Below, one piece after another: positions 18,737 to 27,526 of a stretch of 39,394 nucleotides of DNA; position 1 is the first letter of the stretch; the number at the start of each line of letters is the position of its first letter. The stretch is from an uncultured Clostridium sp. (GTDB lineage: Bacteria; Bacillota; Clostridia; TANB77; CAG-508). A model generated the notes under the pieces. That model was not told the DNA's origin. It made no database searches and saw only the letters and a list, made by a program, of their open reading frames with translations. The stretch is taken from positions 1 to 39,394 of the forward strand of contig CANPIU010000014.1 of assembly GCA_947574235.1 (NCBI GenBank), in the 5' to 3' direction. A program made the translations under genes and the position numbers.

Positions 18737-20396
18737 ATGAAACAATTAAAACAATTAAAGGTAATGTACCAAGACGTGGGGTATCATAAGAAGTTTATAG
18801 GTTTGTTTGTCTTAATTGTTGTGACGGCAGTGCTAGAGATTATAACGGTTCCGCATATTGTAAAACAAATATTAGACGTGCAAATTCCAGAGCAAAATAT
18901 ACAAGGGTTAATTCTTTTTGTAGTTTTGCATATTATTGTTTTGCTAATACAATGTTATATGGTTTTAAAACATTGCGAGATGCGATGCATTTTGCTAAGG
19001 TGGATAAAAAGTGATTTTAGAAAACGTATTTTTACAAAATTACAAAGGGTTAAGGCTAAATTTTTTGATGAACATGACACAGGCGTGATTTTACAATTTT
19101 TACAAGAGGATACGCAAAATGCAGGAGAGTTATTTCCGATTACCATAACAGAAATGTTTACGATGGGGATGCTTCGCTTTTCGGTAGTAGCGATATTTTT
19201 AATGTTTGTTAATTTGAAAATTTCTTTGATGGTTTTAGGATTATATGCCTTAGGATTAGTCGTTACGCTATATTTCAATCGTAAAACCATAACAGGAATT
19301 ATAGAGATAAGAAGATTAAATAGTGAGGTTTATACGGCCATCAATGAAGGAATACAAAGCTTTTTGACCATTAAGACACTAGGAATTATTAATTGGAAGA
19401 TAATAGAATTACAAAATAAATTAGCGGAATATAATAAGGAAAATTCAAAGTTAGAGAAAATTATTAGCAAGTATAATACGATATTTTCATTTATTACTTC
19501 TTTTACGAGTATCGTTATTGTCTATTTTGGTGGGATGGAAGTTATGCAAGGTATTATGACTTATGCAGAAATTATGCTAATGATTGATTATTCTAAGTAT
19601 ATTGAGTTTGAATTTAGTTGGTTTACAAGGCATTTAACAGATTTTAATGAGTGTTTTTTTGCCTATTCTAAGATTCTAGAGTTATTAGAAAAAGAAGAAG
19701 AGGAGGACTTAAAGAAAGGAGAAAAACTAGAAGATAAGATTACTAGCATTGTATTCAATAATGTATGTTTTTCTTATAATAATACACAAAAAAATATTAA
19801 AAACTTTTCTTTAGCCGTAGGAGAAAACGAAAAAGTTGCCTTAATTGGTAAAACAGGAGCAGGTAAAACCACGGTTACAAATTTATTGGAGAGATTGTAC
19901 GAACCCCAACAAGGAGAAATACGAATAAATGGAAAAGATTATAGAGAGTATACGATTTCTTCGATTCGAGATAAAATTGGCTATATCATGCAAGAGGTAC
20001 AACTTGTGCCAAATACGATTATCGATAATATTCGCTATGTCAATAAAAAAGTAACAAAAGAAAGAATCATTGAGATTTTTAAAGAATTAAAATTACATGA
20101 AAAAATAATGTCATTACCAAAAGGATATGATACGAATATCTATGAAAATCCTGACCTTCTTTCCACGGGAGAAAAACAAATGATTAGTTTTGCTAGAATT
20201 ATGGCAGTGTCGCCAGATGTCGTGATTTTAGATGAAGTTACTTCGAATTTAAGCTGGGAAAATGAGGAATTGATTAAAAATGCGATGGAAAAGGTTATGA
20301 AGCGGAAGAATTACTTTTATGATTGCTCATAGATTATCAACGATTGAAGGATGCAACCAAATGGTAGAGATGAGAAATGGAAAAATAGTTGCATGA
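18737..20396 (+). CDS. ABC exporter half-transporter B of pair 2, one +1 CGG shift
   Basis: A type I ABC exporter subunit of 552 aa if C20303 is skipped. It has a six-helix membrane domain, Walker A GKTGAGKTT, signature STGEKQMISFARI (degenerate LSGGQ) and Walker B ILDEVTSNLS with the catalytic Glu. After the shift the frame continues as K-GRITFMIAHRLSTIEG, giving the switch His and the usual end, and stops at 20394-20396. Without the shift the protein stops at 20332 and loses the H-loop needed for ATP hydrolysis. With pair 2A it forms the same asymmetric ATP-site arrangement as pair 1. GAGAGGAAAGTG lies upstream of the ATG. Confidence 0.87.
20303..20306 (+). other. Candidate +1 recoding site in ABC pair 2B (AAG C GGA)
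   Basis: Zero-frame CGG at 20303-20305. Skipping the C joins Lys522 to Gly523 just before the conserved IAHRLST switch segment. The P-site codon and shift codon are the same as at 18140. Confidence 0.73.
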
Positions 20397-20462
20397 GATA
20401 GGATAAACTTAAAAAATAGAGAATAAAAATTTTCTATTATCATGGTATTTTTTTCAAGTTTA

Positions 20463-20471
20463 TGCTATACT
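20463..20471 (+). promoter_or_regulatory. Extended -10 promoter element before the nucleotidyltransferase gene
   Basis: TGC-TATACT fits an extended -10 (TGN-TATAAT) element about 36 bases upstream of the ATG. No clear -35 box is seen. Confidence 0.4.
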
Positions 20472-20506
20472 AATAGTGTAATTAGAAATAAGAGAGGAAT
20501 AGGATT

Positions 20507-20815
20507 ATGTCTGAAAAAATTTATACAATAGAAGAGATTAAAAAAATATTAAAAGAAATATTGGAGAAATTTTCGGTAAAGAAAGCAATATTATTTGGCT
20601 CTTATGCTAAAAATACACCAACTTCCAAGAGTGATATAGATTTGGTAATCGATAGTGAAGGAAAACTATTAAATATAAATTTTTATGGTTTATTGGAAGA
20701 TTTAGTACAAAAATTACAAAAAAATATTGATTTAATTGAAATAACTGAAATTAAAAAAGATAGCACTATTTATCAGGAAATTCAAAAGGAGGGAATTGTT
20801 GTATATGAAAGGTAA
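20507..20815 (+). CDS. MNT-type nucleotidyltransferase antitoxin (MntA-like)
   Basis: A 102-aa minimal nucleotidyltransferase. The catalytic pattern LFGSYAKNTPTSKSDIDLVI is intact: Gly31-Ser32 of the GS motif and Asp43/Asp45 as metal ligands. Members of this family paired with HEPN proteins neutralise the HEPN RNase by AMP transfer. The next frame, overlapping by 11 bases (ATG at 20805), is a broken HEPN gene, so this is probably an orphaned antitoxin. GAGAGGAAT precedes the ATG. Confidence 0.85.
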   Translation: MSEKIYTIEEIKKILKEILEKFSVKKAILFGSYAKNTPTSKSDIDLVIDSEGKLLNINFYGLLEDLVQKLQKNIDLIEITEIKKDSTIYQEIQKEGIVVYER

Positions 20816-20918
20816 AGATAGAATTATTGTGTAGAAGATAATTAGTTACATAGATGATATAGAAGTTTATGTTGAAAATTTTATTAGAAGAAAAAGAAAA
20901 TCTATTTTGAATAGATAG
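20805..20918 (+). pseudogene. HEPN toxin remnant
   Basis: The ATG overlaps the end of the MNT gene and opens with MKGKDRIIV. A TAG at 20832-20834 then interrupts the frame. Beyond it the same frame reads KIISYIDDIEVYVENF, the usual N-terminal helix of HEPN partners, and ends at a second TAG (20916-20918). Nothing resembling the RxxxxH active site remains. It is a decayed toxin fragment, and its stop is an ordinary TAG, unrelated to the CGG sites. Confidence 0.65.
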
Positions 20919-20949
20919 ATGCCACATAAAAAAAGTGGTATCTTTTTTA
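20917..20949 (+). terminator. Rho-independent terminator after the MNT/HEPN locus
   Basis: AGATGCCAC pairs with GTGGTATCT (one G-U pair) and is followed by a T tract. Confidence 0.75.
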
Positions 20950-21046
20950 ATCTTGTAGGAAAATTGTGGAGAGCTTAGAAATACTAAAATTTGCATTTGT
21001 TAGTCAATTTTAGGCTCGCTTTTTTCAAAAAACAATCACCAAACTC

Positions 21047-21075
21047 TTGTTTTTGAAAAATAAATGTAGTATAAT
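21047..21075 (+). promoter_or_regulatory. Sigma-A type promoter of uvrA
   Basis: TTGTTT (21047-21052) and TATAAT (21070-21075) are 17 bases apart. Transcription would start just before the inverted repeat at 21093. Confidence 0.72.
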
Positions 21076-21092
21076 AGATTTTGGAAGAAAAG

Positions 21093-21133
21093 TGTGCCAA
21101 AAAGGTCCGTCCCCTGTGGCTTCTTTTGGCACA
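21093..21133. repeat. Inverted repeat in the uvrA leader
   Basis: TGTGCCAAAA pairs perfectly with TTTTGGCACA around a GTCC-rich loop (AGGTCCGTCCCC). It lies between promoter and ribosome site, so it could affect uvrA mRNA, but it also looks like a member of the GTCCC repeat family. Confidence 0.65.
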
Positions 21134-21147
21134 AATAGGAGGCAAAA

Positions 21148-23981
21148 ATGAACGATAAAATAACAATTAAAGGAGCGAAAGAGCATAACTTAAAAAACAT
21201 AAGTTTAGAAATACCAAGAGATAAATTAGTGGTAATTACTGGGCTATCAGGCTCAGGAAAGTCAAGTTTGGCATTTGATACGTTATATGCAGAAGGACAA
21301 AGAAGATATGTGGAAAGCTTATCTTCGTATGCAAGACAGTTTTTGGGCTTAATGGAAAAGCCAGACGTGGAAAGGATTGATGGATTATCGCCAGCGATTT
21401 CTATTGACCAAAAAACAACTTCTAAAAATCCACGTTCAACGGTTGGAACGGTAACCGAGATTTATGATTATATCCGTCTATTATATGCAAGAATTGGTGT
21501 GCCATATTGTCCAAATTGTCATAAAAAGATTGAAAAACAAAGCATTGACCAGATTATCGATAATATTATGAGTTTGCCAGAAGGAACGAAAATTCAAGTG
21601 TTAGCACCTGTTGTGCGAGGTAGAAAAGGAGAATTTATAAAACAATTAGAAGGCTACCAAAAAGAAGGTTTTGTGCGTGTTCGAATTGATGGAGAAGTCT
21701 ATGAGTTAGGCGAAGACGAAATTACGTTAGACCGAAAGAAAAAACATGAAGTTGAGCTACTTGTAGATAGATTAGTCATAAAAGAAGATATCATAAGTCG
21801 ATTAACCGAGTCAGTAGAAATTGCGCTAAAACATGCCGAAAAAATGGTGTTAATTGACATTGTAGGCCAAAAGCCAGTGCTATATAGTTGTAATTATGCT
21901 TGTCCAGATTGTGGTTTTAGTTTTCCAGAATTAACACCAAGGATGTTTTCTTTTAACAATCCTTTTGGAGCATGTCCAACTTGTACGGGAATTGGTTATT
22001 TAATGAAAATGGATGAGGATTTAATTATACCAGATAAAAATAAAACCTTATATGATGGTGTCAAAGCTTTTGGTTCTAGCACGATGAAAAAAGGCGATAC
22101 GATGGCTAAAATGTATTTTGAAAGCATTGCCAAACATTATGATATAACCATTAAAAATAAAAAAATAAAAGACTTACCACGTTGGTTTTTAGAGAAAATC
22201 TTATATGGTACAGGGGAAGAAGAAATTGATTTTGAATATTCTTCTTATGCAGGAACCAGAAAATTCAAAGCACCATTTGAAGGCGTTTTGCCAACTTTAG
22301 ATAGACGCCATAACGAAACAAAATCACAAGGGATGCGTGATTTTTATGAAATGTATATGAGTAATGCACCTTGTAATTCTTGCCATGGAGCAAGACTAAA
22401 GCCAGAAATATTATCCATCCAAATAGGGGATAAAAATATCAATGAATTAACAGATATGTCTATCAATCAAATAAAAGAATACTTAAATCATTTGACATTA
22501 ACCAAAACAGAGGCTATGATATCAGAACTGATTTTGAAGGAAATTGACCAAAGATTGCAATTCTTAATGGACGTTGGGCTAGAGTACCTAACCTTATCGA
22601 GAAATGCAGGAAGTTTATCTGGTGGAGAAGCACAAAGAATTCGTCTTGCCACTCAAATTGGCTCAGGGCTAACAGGCGTGTTGTATATCTTAGATGAACC
22701 AAGTATAGGACTTCATCAAAGAGATAATGATAAGTTACTGGCTACTCTTAAAAAATTAAGAGATTTAGGAAATACCCTTTTAGTGGTAGAGCATGATGAA
22801 GATACTATGTATGCTGCAGACCAGATTATTGACATAGGACCAGGGGCTGGAACACATGGCGGACAAGTTATGGCACAACGGAACAGCCGAAGAAGTAAAA
22901 CAAGTGGAAGCATCGATTACTGGTCAATACTTAAGTGGTAGAAAACAAATAGCCGTGCCAAAAAAGCGAAGAAAACCTACGAAAACAAAAGTAATTGAGG
23001 TGCAAGAAGCAAGTGAAAATAACTTAAAAAATGTTAGTGTAAAATTTCCGCTAGGACTCTTTAACTGTGTAACAGGAGTATCTGGTTCACGGAAAATCAA
23101 CTTTAGTCAATGAGGTATTATATAAAACAGTAGCAAAGGAATTAAACGGTTCTAATGAAAAGCCAGGAAAGTGCAAAGGAGTAAAAGGCTTACAAAATAT
23201 TGATAAAATCATCAATATTGACCAGTCACCAATTGGTAGAACGCCACGTTCTAACCCAGCAACTTATACAGGGGTTTTTGACTTAATACGTGATATTTTT
23301 GCAGCCACGGAAGAAGCCAAATTAAGAGGTTATTCCAAAGGAAGATTTAGTTTTAACGTAGCAGGGGGAAGATGCGAGAGTTGTAACGGAGATGGCGTTC
23401 ACAAAATTGAAATGCACTTTTTACCAGATATTTATGTACCATGTGAGGTATGTAAAGGAAAACGCTATAATCGTGAAACGTTAGAGGTAAAATATAAAGG
23501 AAAAACCATAGCAGACGTATTGAATATGACGGTAGAAGAAGCTTTAACATTTTTCGAAAAAATACCAAAAATCAAACAAAAAATCCAAACTTTATATGAC
23601 GTAGGACTTGGTTATATCAAGCTAGGACAACCATCGACAACACTTTCTGGAGGAGAAGCACAAAGGGTAAAACTAGCAACGGAATTATCCAAAAGAGCAA
23701 CAGGGAAGACCTTGTATATTTTGGATGAACCAACGACAGGGCTTCATATTGCAGACGTTCACAAATTGGTGGATATTTTGCAAAGATTAGTCGATACAGG
23801 AAATACCATTATTGTGATAGAACACAATTTGGATTTAATTAAAACTTGTGACCATATTGTTGATTTAGGTCCAGAAGGTGGTGACAATGGTGGACAAATT
23901 GTTGCCGTTGGTACACCAGAACAAATTTGTACCAATGAAAGAAGTCATACAGGTAAGTTCTTGAAGAAATATTTGGAATAA
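21148..23981 (+). CDS. uvrA: Excinuclease ABC subunit A, two +1 CGG shifts
   Basis: UvrA finds DNA damage and loads UvrB in nucleotide excision repair. The product is 943 aa, normal length, if C22879 and C23090 are skipped. The first ATPase domain has Walker [10 protein letters not shown] (about residues 32-40), zinc CPNC and CPDC motifs, signature [12 protein letters not shown] and [11 protein letters not shown]. The first shift (after residue 577) lies in the following [14 protein letters not shown] segment. The second (after 647) falls inside the second Walker [15 protein letters not shown]. The last 296 residues hold [19 protein letters not shown], the second [12 protein letters not shown] and LDEPTTGLH. 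Without the first shift the protein stops at 22941 and lacks the second ATPase site. AGGAGG lies before the ATG. Confidence 0.96.
22879..22882 (+). other. Candidate +1 recoding site 1 in uvrA (CAA C GGA)
   Basis: Zero-frame CGG at 22879-22881. Skipping C joins Gln577 to Gly578 and restores the frame into the inter-domain segment. Confidence 0.75.
23090..23093 (+). other. Candidate +1 recoding site 2 in uvrA (TCA C GGA)
   Basis: CGG at 23090-23092 in the frame entered at 22880. Skipping C yields GVSGS-GKST, the universally conserved Walker A loop, so the intended frame is unambiguous. Confidence 0.78.
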
Positions 23982-24303
23982 ATTGGAAGAATAGGTTGAC
24001 AAGATGAATAAAAGAGTAGATTAATAATAGGCTAATTAAAATAGAGAAATCTATAACTGGTCTGGCAGTATAACCTGATATCAAGTAAAGAAGTTTATTT
24101 GAAGTTGGTAGGCAACTAAAAACCTAAGTTCTTGTAGGACGTATGTGCCTAAAGTTGGTAGACAACAGAAAAACCAGACATTTGAGGGGAATTATTTTGT
24201 GTTATTTCGATAGACTTAAATTTTTCTCCTATTTTTTGTTAAAAAGCATGATAAAAAACCTCAAAACGGTCAATACTAAGAAAAAGACAAAAAGGAGGAA
24301 ACG
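23982..24303 (+). other. 322-base intergenic region between uvrA and gpr
   Basis: No credible gene. A 61-codon open frame at 24143-24328 has no ribosome site, no recognisable family and overlaps the gpr start. The central part (24059-24179) can fold into several hairpins, listed separately. The right end carries the gpr ribosome site AGGAGG. Confidence 0.6.
24059..24179 (+). ncRNA. Possible structured RNA upstream of gpr
   Basis: GGTCTGG (24059-24065) can pair with CCAGAC (24174-24179), enclosing three hairpins: AGTTG-GTAGG-CAACT (24103-24117), CCTA...TAGG (24123-24138) and GTTG-GTAGA-CAAC (24154-24166). The first and third share the loop pattern GTAGR. I do not recognise a known riboswitch class, and its position far from the gpr ribosome site fits either a leader element or a separate small RNA. 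Base pairing is visible; function is inference. Confidence 0.3.
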
Positions 24304-25236
24304 ATGTTTAATTTTAGAACAGATTTAGCTTCAGAAAGAAGAGAAATCTATCAAAAAGCAAACAAACTAGATGAAATTGACGGAGTTGAGGCAAACCAAG
24401 AAGAAGTCAGTGACACAATCAAAGTTGAAAGAGTAAAAATAACCAATGAAAATGGAGAAAAAGCACTTGGAAAGCCAATGGGAAGTTATATTACCATAGA
24501 CATTAAACGATTAAAATTAGCTCAAGAAGAGGACTTACAAAAGGCAGGAGAAGTGCTAACTAAGGAACTAAAACAAGTCATTGGAAATCATATTGATAGT
24601 CAGGGAGAAATTTTAGTGGTAGGCCTTGGAAATATCTATGTAACACCAGATGCTTTAGGACCAAAGGTCATTAACGAAATTGAAGTGACAAGACATATCA
24701 TTAATTATTTACCACAATATGTAGAAGAAGGAACTAGGATGGTAAGTGCTATATCGCCAGGGGTTTTGGGAACAACTGGTATCGAGACGGTAGAAATTTT
24801 AAAAGGAATTGTAGATAATACTAAACCAAAATTAGTGGTTGTAATTGATGCCTTAGCTTCTCGTAGCATTGAAAGAATCAGTAGTACGGTGCAACTATCC
24901 GATACTGGAATTGTACCAGGAGCAGGGGTAGGAAATACAAGAAGTGAAATCAGCCAAACGACACTAGGAGTTCCTGTTGTTGCGATAGGTATTCCAACGG
25001 TTGTAGAAACAGCCGTTTTGGTCAATGATTGTTTAGATTTATTTATTGAGAAGTTACAAAATGAAGCAAAATCAAATGATTATTTAAATCAATTAAAAGA
25101 AGAAGACAATTATGAGGAAATCAAAGAAGCGTTAATTCCCAAAGATTACAATTTAATTGTAACGCCAAAAGAAATTGATGATTTAATTGAAAATATGAAA
25201 GAAATCGTAGCTAGCGGTATTAATGGGGCTATGTAA
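24304..25236 (+). CDS. gpr: Germination protease GPR
   Basis: GPR degrades the DNA-protecting small acid-soluble proteins when spores germinate; it is made as a zymogen in the developing spore. The 310-aa length is close to normal. The family A25 blocks are present: GLGNIYVTPDALGPKV and VVVIDALASRSIERI, each holding an Asp that corresponds to the proposed catalytic pair, plus GVGNTRSEIS and the VPVVAIGIPTVVET block. AGGAGGAAACG precedes the ATG. Its presence is the best evidence that the organism makes spores. A strong terminator follows. Confidence 0.96.
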   Translation: MFNFRTDLASERREIYQKANKLDEIDGVEANQEEVSDTIKVERVKITNENGEKALGKPMGSYITIDIKRLKLAQEEDLQKAGEVLTKELKQVIGNHIDSQGEILVVGLGNIYVTPDALGPKVINEIEVTRHIINYLPQYVEEGTRMVSAISPGVLGTTGIETVEILKGIVDNTKPKLVVVIDALASRSIERISSTVQLSDTGIVPGAGVGNTRSEISQTTLGVPVVAIGIPTVVETAVLVNDCLDLFIEKLQNEAKSNDYLNQLKEEDNYEEIKEALIPKDYNLIVTPKEIDDLIENMKEIVASGINGAM

Positions 25237-25275
25237 GAAAAAAAGTGTTGCAAAGTTATTGCAATACTTTTTTTC
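25237..25275 (+). terminator. Rho-independent terminator after gpr
   Basis: AAAAAAAGTGTTGCAA pairs with TTGCAATACTTTTTTT around AGTTA, with a long T tract. Its 3' arm also holds the -35 box of the next promoter. Confidence 0.85.
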
Positions 25276-25287
25276 GATTGCTATAAT
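25259..25287 (+). promoter_or_regulatory. Promoter overlapping the gpr terminator
   Basis: TTGCAA (25259-25264) and TATAAT (25282-25287) are 17 bases apart. The gene at 25311 follows with a GGGGAAAAG ribosome site. Confidence 0.65.
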
Positions 25288-25310
25288 GAAGAAAAAAGGG
25301 GAAAAGAAAA

Positions 25311-25751
25311 ATGGAAAAAGCAAAAGAAGAAATGAAAGTTGAAAGTAGAACCTTAGAGCAATTATTGAAGGAGTTAAGAGAAGAAAAAAGTTGGACATAT
25401 TTACATGTGGTAGAGGAACTCAACAAACTAGGTTTAATCGTAGAGGAGAAACAAGTAAAGAAATGGGAAATTGGATTGGAATATCCAGACATAAACGAAA
25501 TCTATAAATTATCAGAATTGTATTTTGTACCAAGTGATAATTTTGTGATGGCAAAAAGTAATAGCTATCAAGAAGGCTTAAATTCTATCCATGCAACTTT
25601 AATAAAATGGATATGCTATATAACAGGAATATCGCTAAAAATAGGCTATGTAGCGTTCTATGTAATCATTACCATGGCTGTCATTGGTTCTCTTATGTTT
25701 TTTGTAGGAAAAATGAACGAGGTTATTAATTTAGGAAAAGAAAATCTTTAA
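25311..25751 (+). CDS. XRE-type helix-turn-helix protein with a membrane segment
   Basis: A 146-aa protein. Residues about 10-70 form an XRE-like DNA-binding domain (LEQLLKELREEKSWTYLHVV, EEKQVKKWEIGLEYPDINEI, LSELYFVPSDNF). The C-terminal third has a hydrophobic segment (about 100-130, IGYVAFYVIITMAVIGSLMFF). Membrane-tethered regulators of this form occur widely in Clostridia; the target is unknown. It has its own promoter nested in the gpr terminator, so it is probably monocistronic. Confidence 0.7.
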   Translation: MEKAKEEMKVESRTLEQLLKELREEKSWTYLHVVEELNKLGLIVEEKQVKKWEIGLEYPDINEIYKLSELYFVPSDNFVMAKSNSYQEGLNSIHATLIKWICYITGISLKIGYVAFYVIITMAVIGSLMFFVGKMNEVINLGKENL

Positions 25752-25777
25752 AAGATGATGAAATTTGTCTAAAAATC

Positions 25778-25806
25778 TTGCAAAAAATATTTTGTTAAGA
25801 TATAAT
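25778..25806 (+). promoter_or_regulatory. Sigma-A type promoter before the Lys/Glu-rich membrane protein
   Basis: TTGCAA (25778-25783) and TATAAT (25801-25806) with a 17-base spacer; AGGAGGAAGAG follows before the ATG at 25840. Confidence 0.72.
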
Positions 25807-25839
25807 GAGCCTAAGAAAACGAAATAGGAGGAAGAGAAA

Positions 25840-26517
25840 ATGGAGGAAAACAAAAAAGAAACAAAACCAGTAGAAGAGAAAAAAGCAGAAGAAAAAAAGG
25901 TGGAAGCAAAACAAACACCTAAAAAAGAGGAAAAGAAGGAAACCAAAACAAACACTAAAAAAGAAGAAACAAAGAAAAACAATCATAATATGGTTATAAT
26001 AGGTGTAGCAGTTGCAGTTGTTGTAGTGATTGCTATGATAGCAGGGATTATGTTATTAGGAAACAATTCGCCAAAAGCAGTGATAGAAAAGGAATTAAAT
26101 AATTTAAAAACAGGAAATTTTACACAAGAAATGTTATCTGGCATGTTGCAAGGAGAGAATATTGATGCAGAAATGGTTAAATTGCTTTATGAAAAATTAG
26201 AGTTTAAAATTTTGGAAGAAAAACAAGAAGGAGAAGAGGCAACTGTCGAAATAGAAATTACCAATAAAGATTTTAAAACGATTATGGGAAATTTAATACA
26301 AAGAGCTTTTAAATCAGCATTGACAGGGGAAGTTAGCGAGGAAACAATGACTAATTGGTTATTAGAAGAATTAAGAAATGAAGAAATTAAAACAATAACA
26401 ACAAATGCTAGTGTTACACTAAAAAAAGAAAATGGAAATTGGAAAATAGTAGAAGAAGAGAATTTTTATTATGCTACTTTACCAGGACTTCAAGAAGCAA
26501 TTGATGCTTTAAATTAA
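25840..26517 (+). CDS. Single-pass membrane protein with Lys/Glu-rich N-terminus, function unknown
   Basis: A 225-aa protein. Residues 1-46 are low-complexity Lys, Glu and Thr; residues about 48-72 form one membrane helix (MVIIGVAVAVVVVIAMIAGI); the rest is an outer or periplasm-side domain with the repeated ELNNLKTGNF pattern and a C-terminal VTLKKENGNWKIVEEENF strand pair. The latter resembles DUF4878/DUF5105-type lipoprotein-like domains that often follow a membrane anchor, but I cannot assign a function. It has its own promoter and ends at a terminator shared with the convergent ytxC-like gene. Confidence 0.65.
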   Translation: MEENKKETKPVEEKKAEEKKVEAKQTPKKEEKKETKTNTKKEETKKNNHNMVIIGVAVAVVVVIAMIAGIMLLGNNSPKAVIEKELNNLKTGNFTQEMLSGMLQGENIDAEMVKLLYEKLEFKILEEKQEGEEATVEIEITNKDFKTIMGNLIQRAFKSALTGEVSEETMTNWLLEELRNEEIKTITTNASVTLKKENGNWKIVEEENFYYATLPGLQEAIDALN

Positions 26518-26573
26518 AAAAATTCCACAACAGGCATCTAATTTTAGCGATGTTCTGTATGTGGAATTTTTGT
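26516..26573. terminator. Bidirectional terminator between convergent genes
   Basis: AAAAATTCCACA and TGTGGAATTTTT pair across a loop that includes the end of the leftward ytxC-like gene. A-rich and T-rich ends on both sides make it functional in either direction. Confidence 0.7.
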
Positions 26574-27407
26574 TTTTTTATATAATTGACAGATATTACA
26601 ATCTGTGCATAAATTAATACGTTTTTCAAATACTAATTGTAGTGTATTAATAAATTCATCAATATAGTCATCAACAAGATGAACGTAAATCTTTTTAGGA
26701 AGTAAAGTAAGCAGAGAATTTAAAATATAATCATTAGAAGAAAAAGTAATATCACTTAAATACTTAGCTTTAAAAATATCATCCTTTATCACAATCAAAT
26801 TTTTATTCTCATCTAATAGCAAAGACTCAGAAGAAGAAAATACAATATGAACCGTATCACAGCCATAGCCTTGCGAATTAATATATAATTTTAATAAAGA
26901 AATGAATTCTAAATATTCTTTTTCTATCACAAAACGATTTACGGCTTCATTTACAATATCATCTAAATAAGAAAAATAGTCTTTTAATCTAAAATTTACA
27001 AATCCATTTAATACAATAGCCTTGTTATTCGTTACAAAATCATAAAAAGCATCATAAAGCAAATGAAACTTTTTATCAAAAAGTGCAGAAAAATCATCTG
27101 CCATAATATCAAAACAAGAAGCTAAAATTTCATTTCTTTCCGAAGCATTAAAATAAAAGTAGTTTCGCAAAATAGAAGTTCTTAGTAAATCTTCCTCCTG
27201 TTCATCAATTACCAAAAAGCTTAGAATAGAAGCTATTTGAGATAAGAAAAGAGAAATATCATTACCAGAATAATGAATAATTACGTTTTTATATAGTTTA
27301 AATTCGTTTTCTGAAAAGTAAATATGGTCTAAATCGAGATTTCTAAATTCATTTAGTAGATAAGTAATCAAATCAGAATTATTTGTCTTAATACATAGTG
27401 ACCTCAT
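26544..27407 (-). CDS. ytxC: YtxC-like sporulation protein
   Basis: A 287-aa protein that fits the YtxC family of putative sporulation proteins (length, an N-terminal domain of alternating strands and helices, a central FNASERNEI segment and a Tyr-rich FRLKDYFSYLDDIVNEAVNR block). The biochemical role of YtxC is unknown. The C-terminus carries a small Cys cluster (CTDCNICQ). AAGGAGAA precedes the ATG on the leftward strand. The family call is from memory of the pattern and length, so it is moderate. Confidence 0.65.
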   Translation of the reverse strand: MRSLCIKTNNSDLITYLLNEFRNLDLDHIYFSENEFKLYKNVIIHYSGNDISLFLSQIASILSFLVIDEQEEDLLRTSILRNYFYFNASERNEILASCFDIMADDFSALFDKKFHLLYDAFYDFVTNNKAIVLNGFVNFRLKDYFSYLDDIVNEAVNRFVIEKEYLEFISLLKLYINSQGYGCDTVHIVFSSSESLLLDENKNLIVIKDDIFKAKYLSDITFSSNDYILNSLLTLLPKKIYVHLVDDYIDEFINTLQLVFEKRINLCTDCNICQLYKKTKIPHTEHR

Positions 27408-27497
27408 AAAAAATTCTCCTTTCTAACATACCTAGTATCTACTAAATTTCAAAAAGTTATACATTATAGTATGCAGATTGGAAAATTTGGTGCAAAA

Positions 27498-27525
27498 GGG
27501 ATTAAGGAACGTCCCCTTAATCCCT
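27498..27525. repeat. Perfect inverted repeat downstream of the GH57 gene
   Basis: GGGATTAAGG and CCTTAATCCC surround a GTCC-containing loop (AACGTCCC region). No T tract follows on the leftward strand, so it looks more like a dispersed GTCCC-family repeat than a terminator. Confidence 0.65.
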
Positions 27526-27526
27526 G

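Noticed and set aside
20832..20834. TAG in the HEPN remnant as a recoded codon
   Set aside because: The rest of the HEPN domain is also missing, and TAG ends normal genes elsewhere in the window, so simple decay is enough.
24143..24328. 61-codon open frame before gpr
   Set aside because: No ribosome site, no recognisable family, overlaps the gpr start and lies in a region that folds into hairpins.
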